DNA from: Rhizophagus clarus
Taxonomy: Eukaryota > Glomeromycota > Glomeromycetes > Glomerales > Glomeraceae
NCBI GenBank assembly: GCA_015698045.1
Contig: BLAL01000047.1
Span: forward strand, 558,001-622,000
Direction: 5' to 3'
Length of the DNA: 64,000 nucleotides
Positions 50,701 to 61,462 of the stretch are shown here, one piece after another (the first letter of the stretch is position 1; every line of letters starts with the position of its first letter). Both the position numbers and the translations under genes were made by a program. The notes beneath the pieces are model-generated. The model worked only from the letters and a program-made list of their open reading frames with translations. It was not told the origin of the DNA and ran no database searches.

Positions 50701-53025
50701 ATGTCTACTCTTCGATATAATTTAATTAATGCAACAATTAATAGAGCAACATTGTTAACAGATACTAATATTCACAATGATATTCACAAACAATTTGAAT
50801 TTCAAAAACAAACAGTTCTTGCTGATAAAATTCTTACAAATGATGAAAAAACAGAAGCAATAAGATTATTAACTAAAAAGTATGATCGAGATAAAGTTAT
50901 AGATAATTCAGGAACAAGAAGAATTTGTGAAAATTGTAACCAAGAATGTTTAGCTACTTTATATTGTGAATATTGTGTTCGAAATTATTTAAAAGAAAAT
51001 TTTTCCAATTGGACATCTGGAAATGATAATATTGATAATTTAATACGGAAATGTCAAATGGAAACATTTTTGCCAAGTTATATAGTTGAATGGATTCCAT
51101 ATAGTAATTTAGAAAATATTAAATATCTAACAAAAGGTGGATTCTCAGAAATTTATACAGCAGATTGGATTAATGGATATTATGATGAATGGGATTCTAA
51201 AAAACAACAATTAAAAAGAATTGAAAGGCCAGGAATACAAAATTTAATGGTAAAAGTAGTACTTAAAAAATTAGAAAATGTTGAAAGTGCAAATCGAAGT
51301 TGGTTTGAAGAGGTTTGTACTGTACATTATATTGTATATTCTAAATCTATTACAAAATTAAACAGCTTTTATATTAATAAAATATTTATATTTTTATAGG
51401 CTAAAACACATTTAACTTTAAGTAATAAATGGGCAGAAATTGTTCGATGTTATGGATTAACACAAAATCCATCAAATGGAAATTATATGCTTGTAATGAT
51501 GAAAATGGATATAGATTTAAGAAATTATTTACAACAAAATAAACTCACATGGAAAGAGAGAATTAATATTGCTTTTCAAATAATCAAAAAACTTCATAAA
51601 ATTCATTATGAGAAAGCAATTCATAGAGATTTGCATTCTGGAAATATACTATTTTCACAATTTAATGATTACTGGTACATTAGTGATCTTGGATTTTGTG
51701 GACCTGCTGATAAATCATCAAAAAGTATATATGGAAATCTTCCCTATATAGCACCTGAAATTATTGTTGGAAAAGAATATACTTTTGCATCTGATATTTA
51801 TAGTATTGCAATTCTTATGTGGGAAATTTCATCTGGACAACCACCATTTATAAATTATGAACATGAAAATGAAATTGTAATGAATATTATTAATGGTATA
51901 AGACCAAAAATTGTGGCAGGAACTCCATTAGAATATAAAAATTTAATGAAAGAATGTTGGGATGCTGACCCATTAAAAAGGCCTGATGTTGACACACTTT
52001 GGGATAAAGTCGAAAAACTTCATTTGGATTATCAAAATATGCCAGATGAATTATTCCATTCAGAAAATAATTCAGAAATAAATAAATCTAACGAATCAAG
52101 AGCAAACTATACAAGTAGCAGATTATTTACAAGTAAAATTCACAACTTTGAAAATCTCCCTGAACCAAGAAATGCAACAGAAGGTATAAACGCATAATAT
52201 TTTATTGTTGATTTTAAATCCTTATCTTTATTTAAAATAAGTAATATTTTAATTTCTTTTTATTTAAATTACAATAGAAGAACAAGAAGGTACAAGTTGT
52301 TACTATTTTGATATTTTTCAATTACTATTGTAATTTAATTTTTAATATATTTTCTTTCATTTTAAAGCATTTCATAGTAAATCATATGATTATAGTATTC
52401 CTGATAATAGTAAGTATTTATTAACAATGCATTGTTGAATTTTTATATAATGATATTTAATAATTGTTATTTGTCTTTAGTTGATGATTTTAATAAATCA
52501 AGTAAGCATAATAGCAACAGATCATCAAAAATAATTAATATTTTTAAAGGTAACTTATTTCAATTTTTGAAATATTCACTTATTACTTTATTACTGAATT
52601 AAATATTTATTTTTATATCCTTAATTTAGGCAGTAGTAAAAGATTATCTAAAGTATTTAAAAAGTTGCAAATTAATTCGAATGGTAAGTAAAATAATAAA
52701 TAAAGTTCATTGGATTAATTTAACCTTTGTTTAAATTTTAGATAATGAAAAAGAACAACAAATAAAAAGTCAAAATATTAACATTGATGGTACAAAAATT
52801 TTTCATAATATTTTAATGATCAATTATACATTGTTCTTAATTCTATTTATTTATTTTCTTTTTTATAGATGATGATGAAGAAGTATATAATAATCCAAAC
52901 CTTCATTCAAAAGAACAAGATGAACTGGAAATTCCTGAAGGTAAGTTCATAACTGCTTTAAAAATTTTTTATTTTATTTTTATTCATTTGTTATTTATTT
53001 ATTTTTTATCATAGATGGGTTTTAA
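50701..53025 (+). CDS. Zinc-knuckle TKL-like protein kinase, array copy 4, intact (567 aa)
   Basis: Nine exons: 50,701-51,312, 51,400-52,183, 52,278-52,289, 52,368-52,409, 52,481-52,549, 52,630-52,683, 52,742-52,789, 52,869-52,940 and 53,015-53,025. Residues 76-92 form a Cys knuckle (C76, C79, C83, C89, C92; CENCNQECLATLYCEYC), probably zinc binding. The kinase domain spans about 140-425: glycine loop KGGFSEIY (145-152), beta-3 lysine 189, helix-C Glu 203/204, HRDLHSGN (279-286), DLG in place of DFG (300-302) and APE (322-324). WEISSGQPPF and CWDADPLKRP are typical of TKL kinases expanded in Rhizophagus. All catalytic residues are present. The tail (466-567) comes from tiny exons with phase-1 introns; it has a basic helix (KRLSKVFKKLQI) and an acidic end (EVYNNPN...ELEIPEDGF). 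Reading through the first tail intron ends at EGINA, giving 469 residues. Substrates are unknown. Confidence 0.88.
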
Positions 53026-53122
53026 ATTTTTCTTTTGAAAATTAACTAATGACATGATTATTACATTTAAAATTTTTTATAATTTTTATCATTTATTTAT
53101 ATTTTAGTATATTGAATTATTT

Positions 53123-53180
53123 AAACACTAAGACTAGAGTAGTAAAGTATTTTACAAAATTCTTAGTTTGTAATTTAAAT
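53123..53180 (+). other. Conserved 3' block of kinase copy 4
   Basis: AAACACTAAGACTAGAGTAG then TAAAGTATTTTAC and CTTAGTTTGTAATTTAAAT, 98 bp after the stop. The inner GTAAA/TTTAC and outer ACTAAG/CTTAGT arms can pair; TTACAAA/TTTGTAA offers an alternative pairing. Confidence 0.65.
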
Positions 53181-53881
53181 AATAAACTTATTCAAATTAT
53201 TAAATACATAAATTATCAGAAAAAGTCTTATATAGCTAGCAATAACAAAATCCTAAACTGTAAATAAAAATCACTAATCCCACAAAAATTAAATGTGGCA
53301 GATGATTATATAATATCAAAAAATCGAAATTATCCATCAGATGGGACGGCTGTTTTAAAAATCAAAAGATGTGGCTAGGCAAGGACCCCGAAAAATACAT
53401 ATAGGTAAAATCAAGCCAAAAAAAATTTATTACGAGCTCTAAGCAACTTGTAAGCACTTATAATTAACGAAGTATAAGAAAATTTCTACAGAAAAAGTTG
53501 TCAAAATATTTTCTTTGACGCAACAAAAATATTCATAGATTTATCATGTTTCTAATAGTAAAATAGCCATTTTTCATAACAGGATAAGTAACTTGCGTTA
53601 TTAAATAACGCAGTCAAGATAATCATCAAAACATTAACTAAAAATTGTAATTACTTACAATAGAAATATGTACAAATTTATAGATACCTGATAAATATAT
53701 TTTCATTATTTTTTTTCCTACCAACGATATGTATTATTATATTCATTATTATGTCATAGTATACAGTAAATGAGAAGTCATATTAAAAAGTAGTTTGTAA
53801 ATGTAGTTTTATTTGGAAAAACTTTGGATGAGTTTTACAAGCCTTTGCAGTTTATTGAATTTCATGTTTTTTGGTTGTAAT

Positions 53882-54084
53882 CACTGGTCGAAGTGGTATG
53901 ATTTCCAATGTAGACACTCTTGCATACATGATGGAAACCTGTCCAATTTCCATTAAATATCTAGGAAATTTCTAAAAAAATTGGAAATTCCATGGATATT
54001 ACGTGCACACAACAGAAATCGGACTAGTTTCTGTAGGATTTATATAGACGAAACATCATTGAAACTGCGTTTCTTTGACTAGCG
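53882..54084. mobile_element. 203-bp insertion, MITE-like, in the upstream region of kinase copy 5
   Basis: Unit A has GTTGTAATAATATT (about 50,165) uninterrupted; unit B has GTTGTAAT, then 203 bp, then AATAATATT. The extra DNA starts CACTGGTCGAAG and ends CTTTGACTAGCG; read inward these ends agree at 9 of 12 positions. A 3-bp AAT flanks both sides, consistent with a target-site duplication. The inside holds a palindrome-rich TTTCC/GGAAA stretch and no frame. The family is unknown; a 3-bp duplication would fit PIF/Harbinger-type elements. Confidence 0.6.
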
Positions 54085-54523
54085 AATAATATTAATATAT
54101 ACATACCCACTTATCATCTTTTGTGTCATGTTGATATCTATGCAACAAACAAATTTACACATGATTAAATTTATATTGGTTTATTTATTTATTTATTTAT
54201 TTGGAAAATTATTTTGAAAAACTATTTTATATATAAAATGATTAATATTTCTAGTTTGAAATATTTAATTTCCATGATTTTCGTAACATTATTATTTTCA
54301 TGATTGATTAATTTTCAAATTATTACAATAGGATCAGTTCTATATAAGAGGTTAATTCGTAATTAGCGAATGATGAAAAGAATTCGATATGAATGAGTTC
54401 AGTTATCGTTTTTAATATTATTTATCCATTTTTTGTTTTTATTTTACTATATAAGTAATTGGTTCGTCAAATACTGTGCCTCAAGGTAAATGATACGGTA
54501 CAGGTAGCACAACATAAGGTTTC

Positions 54524-54612
54524 GATCAACAACTTGCATTTATTATTTATTTTGGAGTTTGTGTTAACGAACTTAAACACAACTCAATCAATCATTCCTT
54601 TTTAACTGCACT
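54524..54612 (+). promoter_or_regulatory. Shared promoter-proximal block of kinase copy 5
   Basis: GATCAACAACTTGCATTTAT starts 89 bp before the ATG, with the same downstream order as in copy 4 (TTTGGAGTTTGTGTTAACG, CAATCAATCATTCC). It belongs to the recent duplication, so its conservation counts only together with the more diverged copy at 62,808. Confidence 0.45.
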
Positions 54613-56907
54613 ATGCCTACTCTTCGATATAATTTAATTTATGCAACAAATAATAGAGCAACATTGTTAACAGATACTAATATTTACAATGATATTCACA
54701 AAATATTTGAATTTAAAAGACAAACAGTTCTTGCTGATAAAATTCTTACAAATGATGAAAAAACAGAAGCAATAAGATTATTAACTAAAAATTATGATCG
54801 AAATAAAGTTATTAGAAATGATGGTACAAGAAGAATTTGTGAAAATTGTAACCAAGAATGTTTAGCTACTTTATATTGTGAATATTGTGTTCGAAATTAT
54901 TTAAAAGAAAATTTTTCCAATTGGACATCTGGAAATGATAATATTGATAATTTAATACGGAAATGTCAAATGGAAACATTTCAGCCAAATTGTATAGTTG
55001 AATGGATTCCATATAATAGTTTAAATAATATTAAATATTTAACAAAAGGTGGATTCTCAGAAATTTATACAGCAGATTGGATTAATGGAGAATATTATGA
55101 ATGGGATTCTAAAAAGCAACAATTAAAAAGATTAGGACTTAATCGCGTAATACTTAAAAAATTAGAAAATGTTGAAAGTGCAAATCGAAGTTGGTTTGAA
55201 GAGGTTTGTACTGTACAGTACATTATCATATTGTATGTTCTAAATCTATTACAAAATTAAACAGCTTTTATATTAATTAAATCTTTATATTTTTATAGGC
55301 TAAAACACATTTAACTTTAAGTAATAAATGGGCAGAAATTGTTCGATGTTATGGATTAACACAAAATCCATCAAATGGAAATTATATGCTTGTAATGGGT
55401 AAAATGGATATAGATTTAAGAAATTATTTACAACAAAATAAACTTACATGGAAAGAGAGAATTAATATTGCTTATCAAATAATTATAAAACTTCGACAAG
55501 TTCATTATGAGAAAGCAATTCATAGAGATTTGCATTCTGGAAATATACTATTTTCACAATTTAATGATTGCTGGTACATTAGTGATCTTGGATTTTGTGG
55601 ACCTGCTGATAAATCATCAAAAAGTATATATGGAAATCTTCCCTATATAGCACCTGAAATTATTGTTGGAAAAGAATATACTTTTGCATCTGATATTTAT
55701 AGTATTGCAATTCTTATGTGGGAAATTTCATCTGGACAACCACCATTTATTAATTATGGACATGAAAATGAAATTGTAATGAATATTATTAATGGTATAA
55801 GACCAAAAATTGTATCAAGAACTCCATTAAAATATAAAAATTTAATGAAAGAGTGTTGGGATGCTGATCCTTTGAAAAGACCCAATATTAATGTACTTGA
55901 ATATGAAATGGAAAAAATTTATTTATATTATCATAATATGCCAGTTGAATTATTCCATTCAGAAATAGATAATTTAAAAATAAATAAATCTAGCGAATCA
56001 AGAGCAAACTATACAAGTAGCGGATTATTTACAAGTAAAATTCACAACTTTGAAAATCTCCCTGAACCAAGAAATGCAACAGAAGGTATAAATGCATAAT
56101 ATTTTATTGTTAATTTTAAATCCTTATTTTATTTAAAATAAGTTATATTTTAACATTTTCTTTTTAATTTAACTTTTAATAGAAGAACAAGAAGGTACAT
56201 GTTAATAAATTTTGTTATTTTTTAGTTATCATGATAATTTAGTAATTTTCAATATATTTTCTTGTATTAAAGCATTTCATAGTAAATCATATGATTTTAG
56301 TATTCCTGACAATAGTAAGTATTTTTTAGCAATGCTTTGTTGAATTTTATATAATAACATTTAATAATTGATATTTTATTTTTAGTTAATGATTTTAATA
56401 AATCAAGTAAGCAGAATAGCAACAGATCATCAAAAATAATTAATATTTTTAAAGGTAACTTATTTCAATTTTTGAAATAATCACTTATTATTTGAATTAA
56501 TTATTACTTAATTCTTAATTTTAGATGATAGTATAAAATTTTCTGAAGAATTTAAAAAGTTGCAAATTAATTTGAATGGTAAGTAAAATATAAATAAAGT
56601 CATTGGATTAATTTAATTATTGTTTAAATTTTAGATGATGAAAAAGAACAACAAATAAAAAGTCAAAATATTAACATTAATGGTACAAAAATTTTCATAA
56701 TATTTAATGATCAATTATACATTGTTCTTAATTCTATTTATTTATTTTCTTTTTATAGATGATGAAGAAGTATATAATAATCAAAACCTTCATTCAAGAG
56801 AGCAAAATGAACTAGAAATTCCTGAAGGTAAGTTCATAATTGCTTTAAAAATTTTATTTTAATTTTATTCATTTGTTATTTATTTATTCTTTATAGATGG
56901 GTTTTAA
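54613..56907 (+). CDS. Zinc-knuckle TKL-like protein kinase, array copy 5, intact (560 aa)
   Basis: Nine exons: 54,613-55,203, 55,299-56,085, 56,183-56,194, 56,273-56,314, 56,386-56,454, 56,525-56,578, 56,635-56,682, 56,759-56,827 and 56,897-56,907. It is organised like copy 4: the knuckle cysteines are at 76, 79, 83, 89 and 92, KGGFSEIYTADW forms the glycine loop, and the beta-3 lysine is 182 in RVILKKL. HRDLHSGN, DLG and APE are all present. Seven codons are missing before the beta-3 strand compared with copy 4, a difference in the loop after the QQLKR motif. The tail differs most in its fourth exon, DDSIKFSEEFKKLQINLN, where copy 4 has GSSKRLSKVFKKLQINSN, so part of the basic helix becomes acidic. 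All tail exons remain divisible by three. The gene follows copy 4 in the same direction and was produced by the unit A/B duplication. Its upstream region carries a 203-bp insertion absent from copy 4. Confidence 0.88.
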
Positions 56908-56993
56908 ATTTTTCTTTGACAATTAAACTAATGATCTTATATAATACCCAAAAATTTTAATATAACTTTTATAATTTTTTTATTTAATTATTT

Positions 56994-57050
56994 AAACACT
57001 AAGACTAGAGTAGTAAAGTATTTTACAAATTCTTAGTTTGTAATTTAAAT
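56994..57050 (+). other. Conserved 3' block of kinase copy 5
   Basis: AAACACTAAGACTAGAGTAG, inner GTAAAGTATTTTAC and TTCTTAGTTTGTAATTTAAA, 87 bp after the stop. It is nearly identical to the block after copy 4. Confidence 0.65.
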
Positions 57051-59992
57051 AATTGTATAATAAACTTATTCAATTTATTACTGTAAATTTGTAAATTACT
57101 GAATTATCAGAAAAACATTATATAGCAATAACTCCTAAATTGTAAACAAAGACCGATAGTTACACGAAAATCATTATTTTACCTAAATTGTCATATACTG
57201 TGGTAGATGATTATATGGTCAAAAATCTAAATTATCCATCAGGCAGGTATAAATATACTAATTGACTCTTTTCTATACTTTTAAATCGAAATAACTTATT
57301 CGGATTTATTTTATTATTAAGAAATTATTAGCTTTAATAATGCTAATATTTATTAAAGAAGTAATATCACGTACAATTGAAGTAATAATACCAAATGGAG
57401 ATAAAATGACACTATATGCAACATTACGTTATATAATTACAAGCTACACGTACTTAACTTTTACTAATTAGTAGTTCATTAAACTTTAATAAACTATTAG
57501 ATTACTGATGCAACCCATTGTCTACAAAATGCTCTATGGACTTTAATAAGATTATAAGAAATAATAAAGTGAGTTATTTTTGATAATTCCCTTTTTAAAC
57601 GATTTTTTTTTTTAGATATTTTGTTTTACAAGGCATATTTTTTAATAAATCACATTAATAATTAATATTATCAAAACTTTGATTATATAATTTAATATAT
57701 TGCGTAAAAATTTGTATAATTAAAAATGTTACTATAGACAATAGATAATCTTCCTGACAAACAAATTAAGAAAATTCTAAACCGAATATACTTATGTTTT
57801 GACAAATATTGATTGTATTATGCATAATTAAAATGACGTATTTAATGTCGAAATGGCAACTCAATAAACAGACACACGACTGTGAACAAATAAATTAACA
57901 GATCATTCTTTCAAGTGAAACAAATATATACCTGATTTACAATTTACTTTCACTTTCTTAATACAGATATAATAAATATTTAATTTTAGCGGATATTAAA
58001 TTATCTTACTAGCTGTATGGATTTGACGAAAATAACTATAATATTCTTTACATAGGAATCCATTTGTGTGTACTAATAACTTATACATACAGTATATACT
58101 TTAATGCTGTACAATAATTATAGGCCCTGCATTTTATTGATGAGTAACATTTTTAAAATACATTTTTTTGCAACTATTTTCAGTGAAGAGTGTAATAAGA
58201 AATTTCCAAAAAAATCCGCAGTATATAACCAAGGGATTTAGTAATTGCTTTTTTTTAATGAAGATATAAAGCTTTTTAAAGTCGATAACGAAACACAAAA
58301 CTTGTGGAATAAAGTATATCTTTAAGGTAAATTAGAATTGTTTGGACTATATAAAATCATTGAGTTTAAAATAGTCCAAGGAAAATAACTAGAAATATTT
58401 GTCTCTTTTACTCTCTGTTAAATGACTTCATTTATTTTAATATGTGAATCAATTTGCTTGATGACAATATTATTCAGTTATTTAACATGAAGTAATCAAT
58501 ATTGATGGTATACAAGATACAACTTTCCATATAAAGTTCTAGTCCAAATCGACTATACTATATATAACCTTATATATAAGTTATTATGATTATGTAAGTG
58601 ATCATTAAGCATCAATGAAATTTAGAGTGTATTGATAGTAAAATATAGTAAAGAAAAGCAGAGAATAATTGGAGGTGGTAACTTTTTTCAAAAGAATGTG
58701 CAAACTAGGATTAAGTATAGCTTTTTTCAATAATTTTAATATTTGTTCAACTAAACTTCAGCTTTTTTGCCACTTTTTAAAATCATGCACTGAATGTATA
58801 TAACACATATAATTAGACCAATTTTAAGTTATATGAAAAATAGAAAAAAGATAGCAAAGTATATAATTCGTTCAGAGCAACTAATGCAATATTAAGTATA
58901 GCAATTTACGTAATAAGATATTATTTATCTTTGTTAGTACCTTTAATAACAACTTCGATTACTACAAAGCAACAGCCACAACCTTCAATTATAATTTAAA
59001 AAAATATTGCAAAAATTCTACGTTTATTCAGATTTTCACCATTTAATTAGGTAATAATTTAAACTCAAAATGATTACCATAATATTATAACCTATAATAA
59101 AAATTTCGGTCGTTATTTAAGGTGAATATACCTTTACCATATCGTTAACTAAGGATGTGCCATAAAATTAAAGGCGTAGTGATTTTATTTTTTTCACGTG
59201 ATAAATAATGGACATCCAGTGACAATAAATTCTCGCTTTTCATTTCTACAAACTATTATTGAAGTTCAAATAACTTATCTTCTGGTTGATTATATTACGT
59301 GTACGAAATCAGTATAGCTAATTTAACTATAGAAAAGTTTAATTCTCTGTCAAATGAAAAATTGGTGTAGTTAACGTGAGGCCATTTAACATTCTATTAT
59401 TCTTTATTATTCTCACAATATCAAAGTCTAATTAAATGCAAAAGTTATAGTTATGAATACACTATTCTTTTTTTTTAATAATATCAAGTACATTTTTATT
59501 TTTCATAATTTATAATTCATGTTTAATCATAGCATTACAGTCATCACATTGATTTTTTTTTTAATATTGTAACTACGATATATTATTTTCAATATCACTT
59601 GATTAAGCCTTCGTCTACTCGGACAACAGCGTGAAAATATCCGTATGACGTTAGTATAAATAGTGAAAGGTTTCTTTGTAAAAAACAAATATTTAAATTA
59701 CATAAATTAGTACAATTTAGTTTTTGTATCTATAAAACTAAATAACTAATTAGAGCACTTTAATATTAAATTATCATATGGTTTGGATTATTGATTACGT
59801 CACTACTATCTATAAAGTAAAAATCGACCTTGTTATTTCAAAATAAAGTCAAATTTTATTACCTTACTAATTAATATTTTTTTTTTTTTTGTTATACAGC
59901 TGATTACTTTATCATCAAAAATCGATTTTTATATAGATGAAATTTTTAATTATTATGTTTAAAGTTTGTATCATTTATTTATTCTTTATTTT

Positions 59993-60050
59993 AAACACTA
60001 AGATTAGAGCAGTAAAATGCTTTACAATGTTATTTGTAATTTAAATAATT
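59993..60050 (+). other. Orphan conserved 3' block
   Basis: AAACACTAAGATTAGAGCAG, GTAAAATGCTTTAC and ATTTGTAATTTAAATAATTT match the block found after the other kinase copies. No kinase relic is recognisable in the preceding 2.9 kb, so it may mark a lost array member. Confidence 0.55.
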
Positions 60051-60291
60051 TAATCATCATTTATTAGGTGAAAAATTAAGTTTGCTAGAAACAGTAGCAG
60101 TCTTTAATACCTATTACTGAAAACTGAAAAGTAAGGTCAACGGTTTTAATTTTAGACGTAATAAATTCTCCATAATTAGTTGATTATCCATACATGTATT
60201 TAGAAGAAATTGCGTCAAAATATTTACCGTCACGTGTAAGCGTGTAAGAAATCAAATAAAAAGCCTTTAAAAAATATTACATACTTGAAGT

Positions 60292-61462
60292 ATGCCTGTC
60301 ATCCAATAAGTATGAGTTAATACAGCAATTAACAGCAACAGGGTATTAATTTTAACAAATAAACATATTTACAATTTTACCCTGTCAATTTGAATTTAAT
60401 AATTAATGCTCTTTCCATTATTTGTAGAGAAATGCAATAAATAAAGATTGCATTCTAGTAATATATTATATCACAATTAATAATCGTTGATTAATTAGTG
60501 ATTTTGGACTTTGTGGTCCTGCTGATAAATCATTAAAAAGTATATATAAAAATCTTCCTTGTATAGCACCCGAGGTTCTTGCTGGAAAATAATACACATT
60601 TGCTTCTGATATTTATAGTGCGTGTTGCAGCACTTATGTGGAAATTTCATCTGGAAAGCTACAATTTATAGAATATAACCATGATTATTATTATCTTGCA
60701 AGGAAGATTATTGATGTTTTAAGACCAAAAATTGTGTATGAACCTCCATTAAAATATAAAAATTTAATGATAAATGTTGGAATGCTGATCCAAATAAAAG
60801 ACCTGATATTAATTCACTTTGGATTATAATGAATATATATATTATAAATATGCCTGATGAATAAAATGAATGATGTTAGTGACTTAAAGACCAATTATAC
60901 AAATAGTGGATTATTTATAAGTAGAATTCACAGTTTTGAAAATCTACCTGAACCAAGAAATGCAACAGAAGGTATACTGTAAATGCATAATATTTTATTG
61001 TTGATTTTAAATCCTCGTTTTTTATTTAAAAATGAATTATATTTTAACGTCATCTTTTTCAATTTAAATTTTTTAGAACAAGTAGGTATAATTTCTTGCC
61101 ATTTTTTTAATTATTATAATAATTTGATTTAAATATTATTTTTAACAATAAAATTTCAAATTTTATTATATAAGTTCAACATTCTTGACAATAGTAAGTA
61201 TTATATTTAAAATTCAACAAATAAAGGCAAAATATTAATGTTATTTGAAGGCGAAAATCTTGCATTTAATATATTATTTTTACTATTTTATCAATTCTGT
61301 TTATTTATATTCTTTATAGTTTATGACAAAGTATATGATAATCCAGATCTTCTTATAAAGAAAATTTAGTCACACTTATTCTGTATGAATTTTTTGTATT
61401 TTTCAGTTTTGTTTTACCAATTTTATTCTTTTAAACATTTTTATTCTCTAGATGGGTTTGGA
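60292..61462 (+). pseudogene. TKL-like kinase array copy 6: internally deleted relic
   Basis: ATGCCTGTCATCCAATAAG at 60,292 matches the start of copy 1 but meets a stop at once. Most of exon 1 and the N-lobe are missing; the sequence resumes near 60,420 just before the catalytic loop (AGATTGCATTCTAGTAAT for RDLHSGN). It runs on through SDFGLCGPADKSLKSIYKNL, IAPEVLAGK, a stop, ISSGKLQF and RPKIVYEPPLKYKNLM, with several indels, to ENLPEPRNATEG (about 60,937-60,973). Here the relic reads DFG rather than the DLG of its neighbours. Tail remnants include AACAAGTAGG (61,077), ACATTCTTGACAATA (about 61,180) and TATGACAAAGTATATGATAA (61,321), and a last-exon remnant lies at 61,452. Confidence 0.8.

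Larger units (their letters stand above)
49662..53340 (+). repeat. Tandem duplication unit A containing kinase copy 4
   Basis: From AACTTGTAAGCACTTA at 49,662 to TTATCCATCAG at 53,340. The same order of upstream, coding and downstream DNA recurs in unit B (53,445-57,242). The promoter, coding and 3' regions align almost base for base, so the duplication is recent. Confidence 0.85.
53445..57242 (+). repeat. Tandem duplication unit B containing kinase copy 5
   Basis: It is the counterpart of unit A, from AACTTGTAAGCACTTA at 53,445 to TTATCCATCAG near 57,242. It is about 120 bp longer than A; the main cause is a 203-bp insertion at 53,882-54,084. Confidence 0.85.
56908..60291. other. Spacer after copy 5, partly duplicated from the copy 2 spacer
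   Basis: No gene is seen. About 57,740-58,780 is a diverged counterpart of about 47,220-48,340. A further 3' block at 59,993-60,050 has no recognisable gene before it. Confidence 0.45.
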
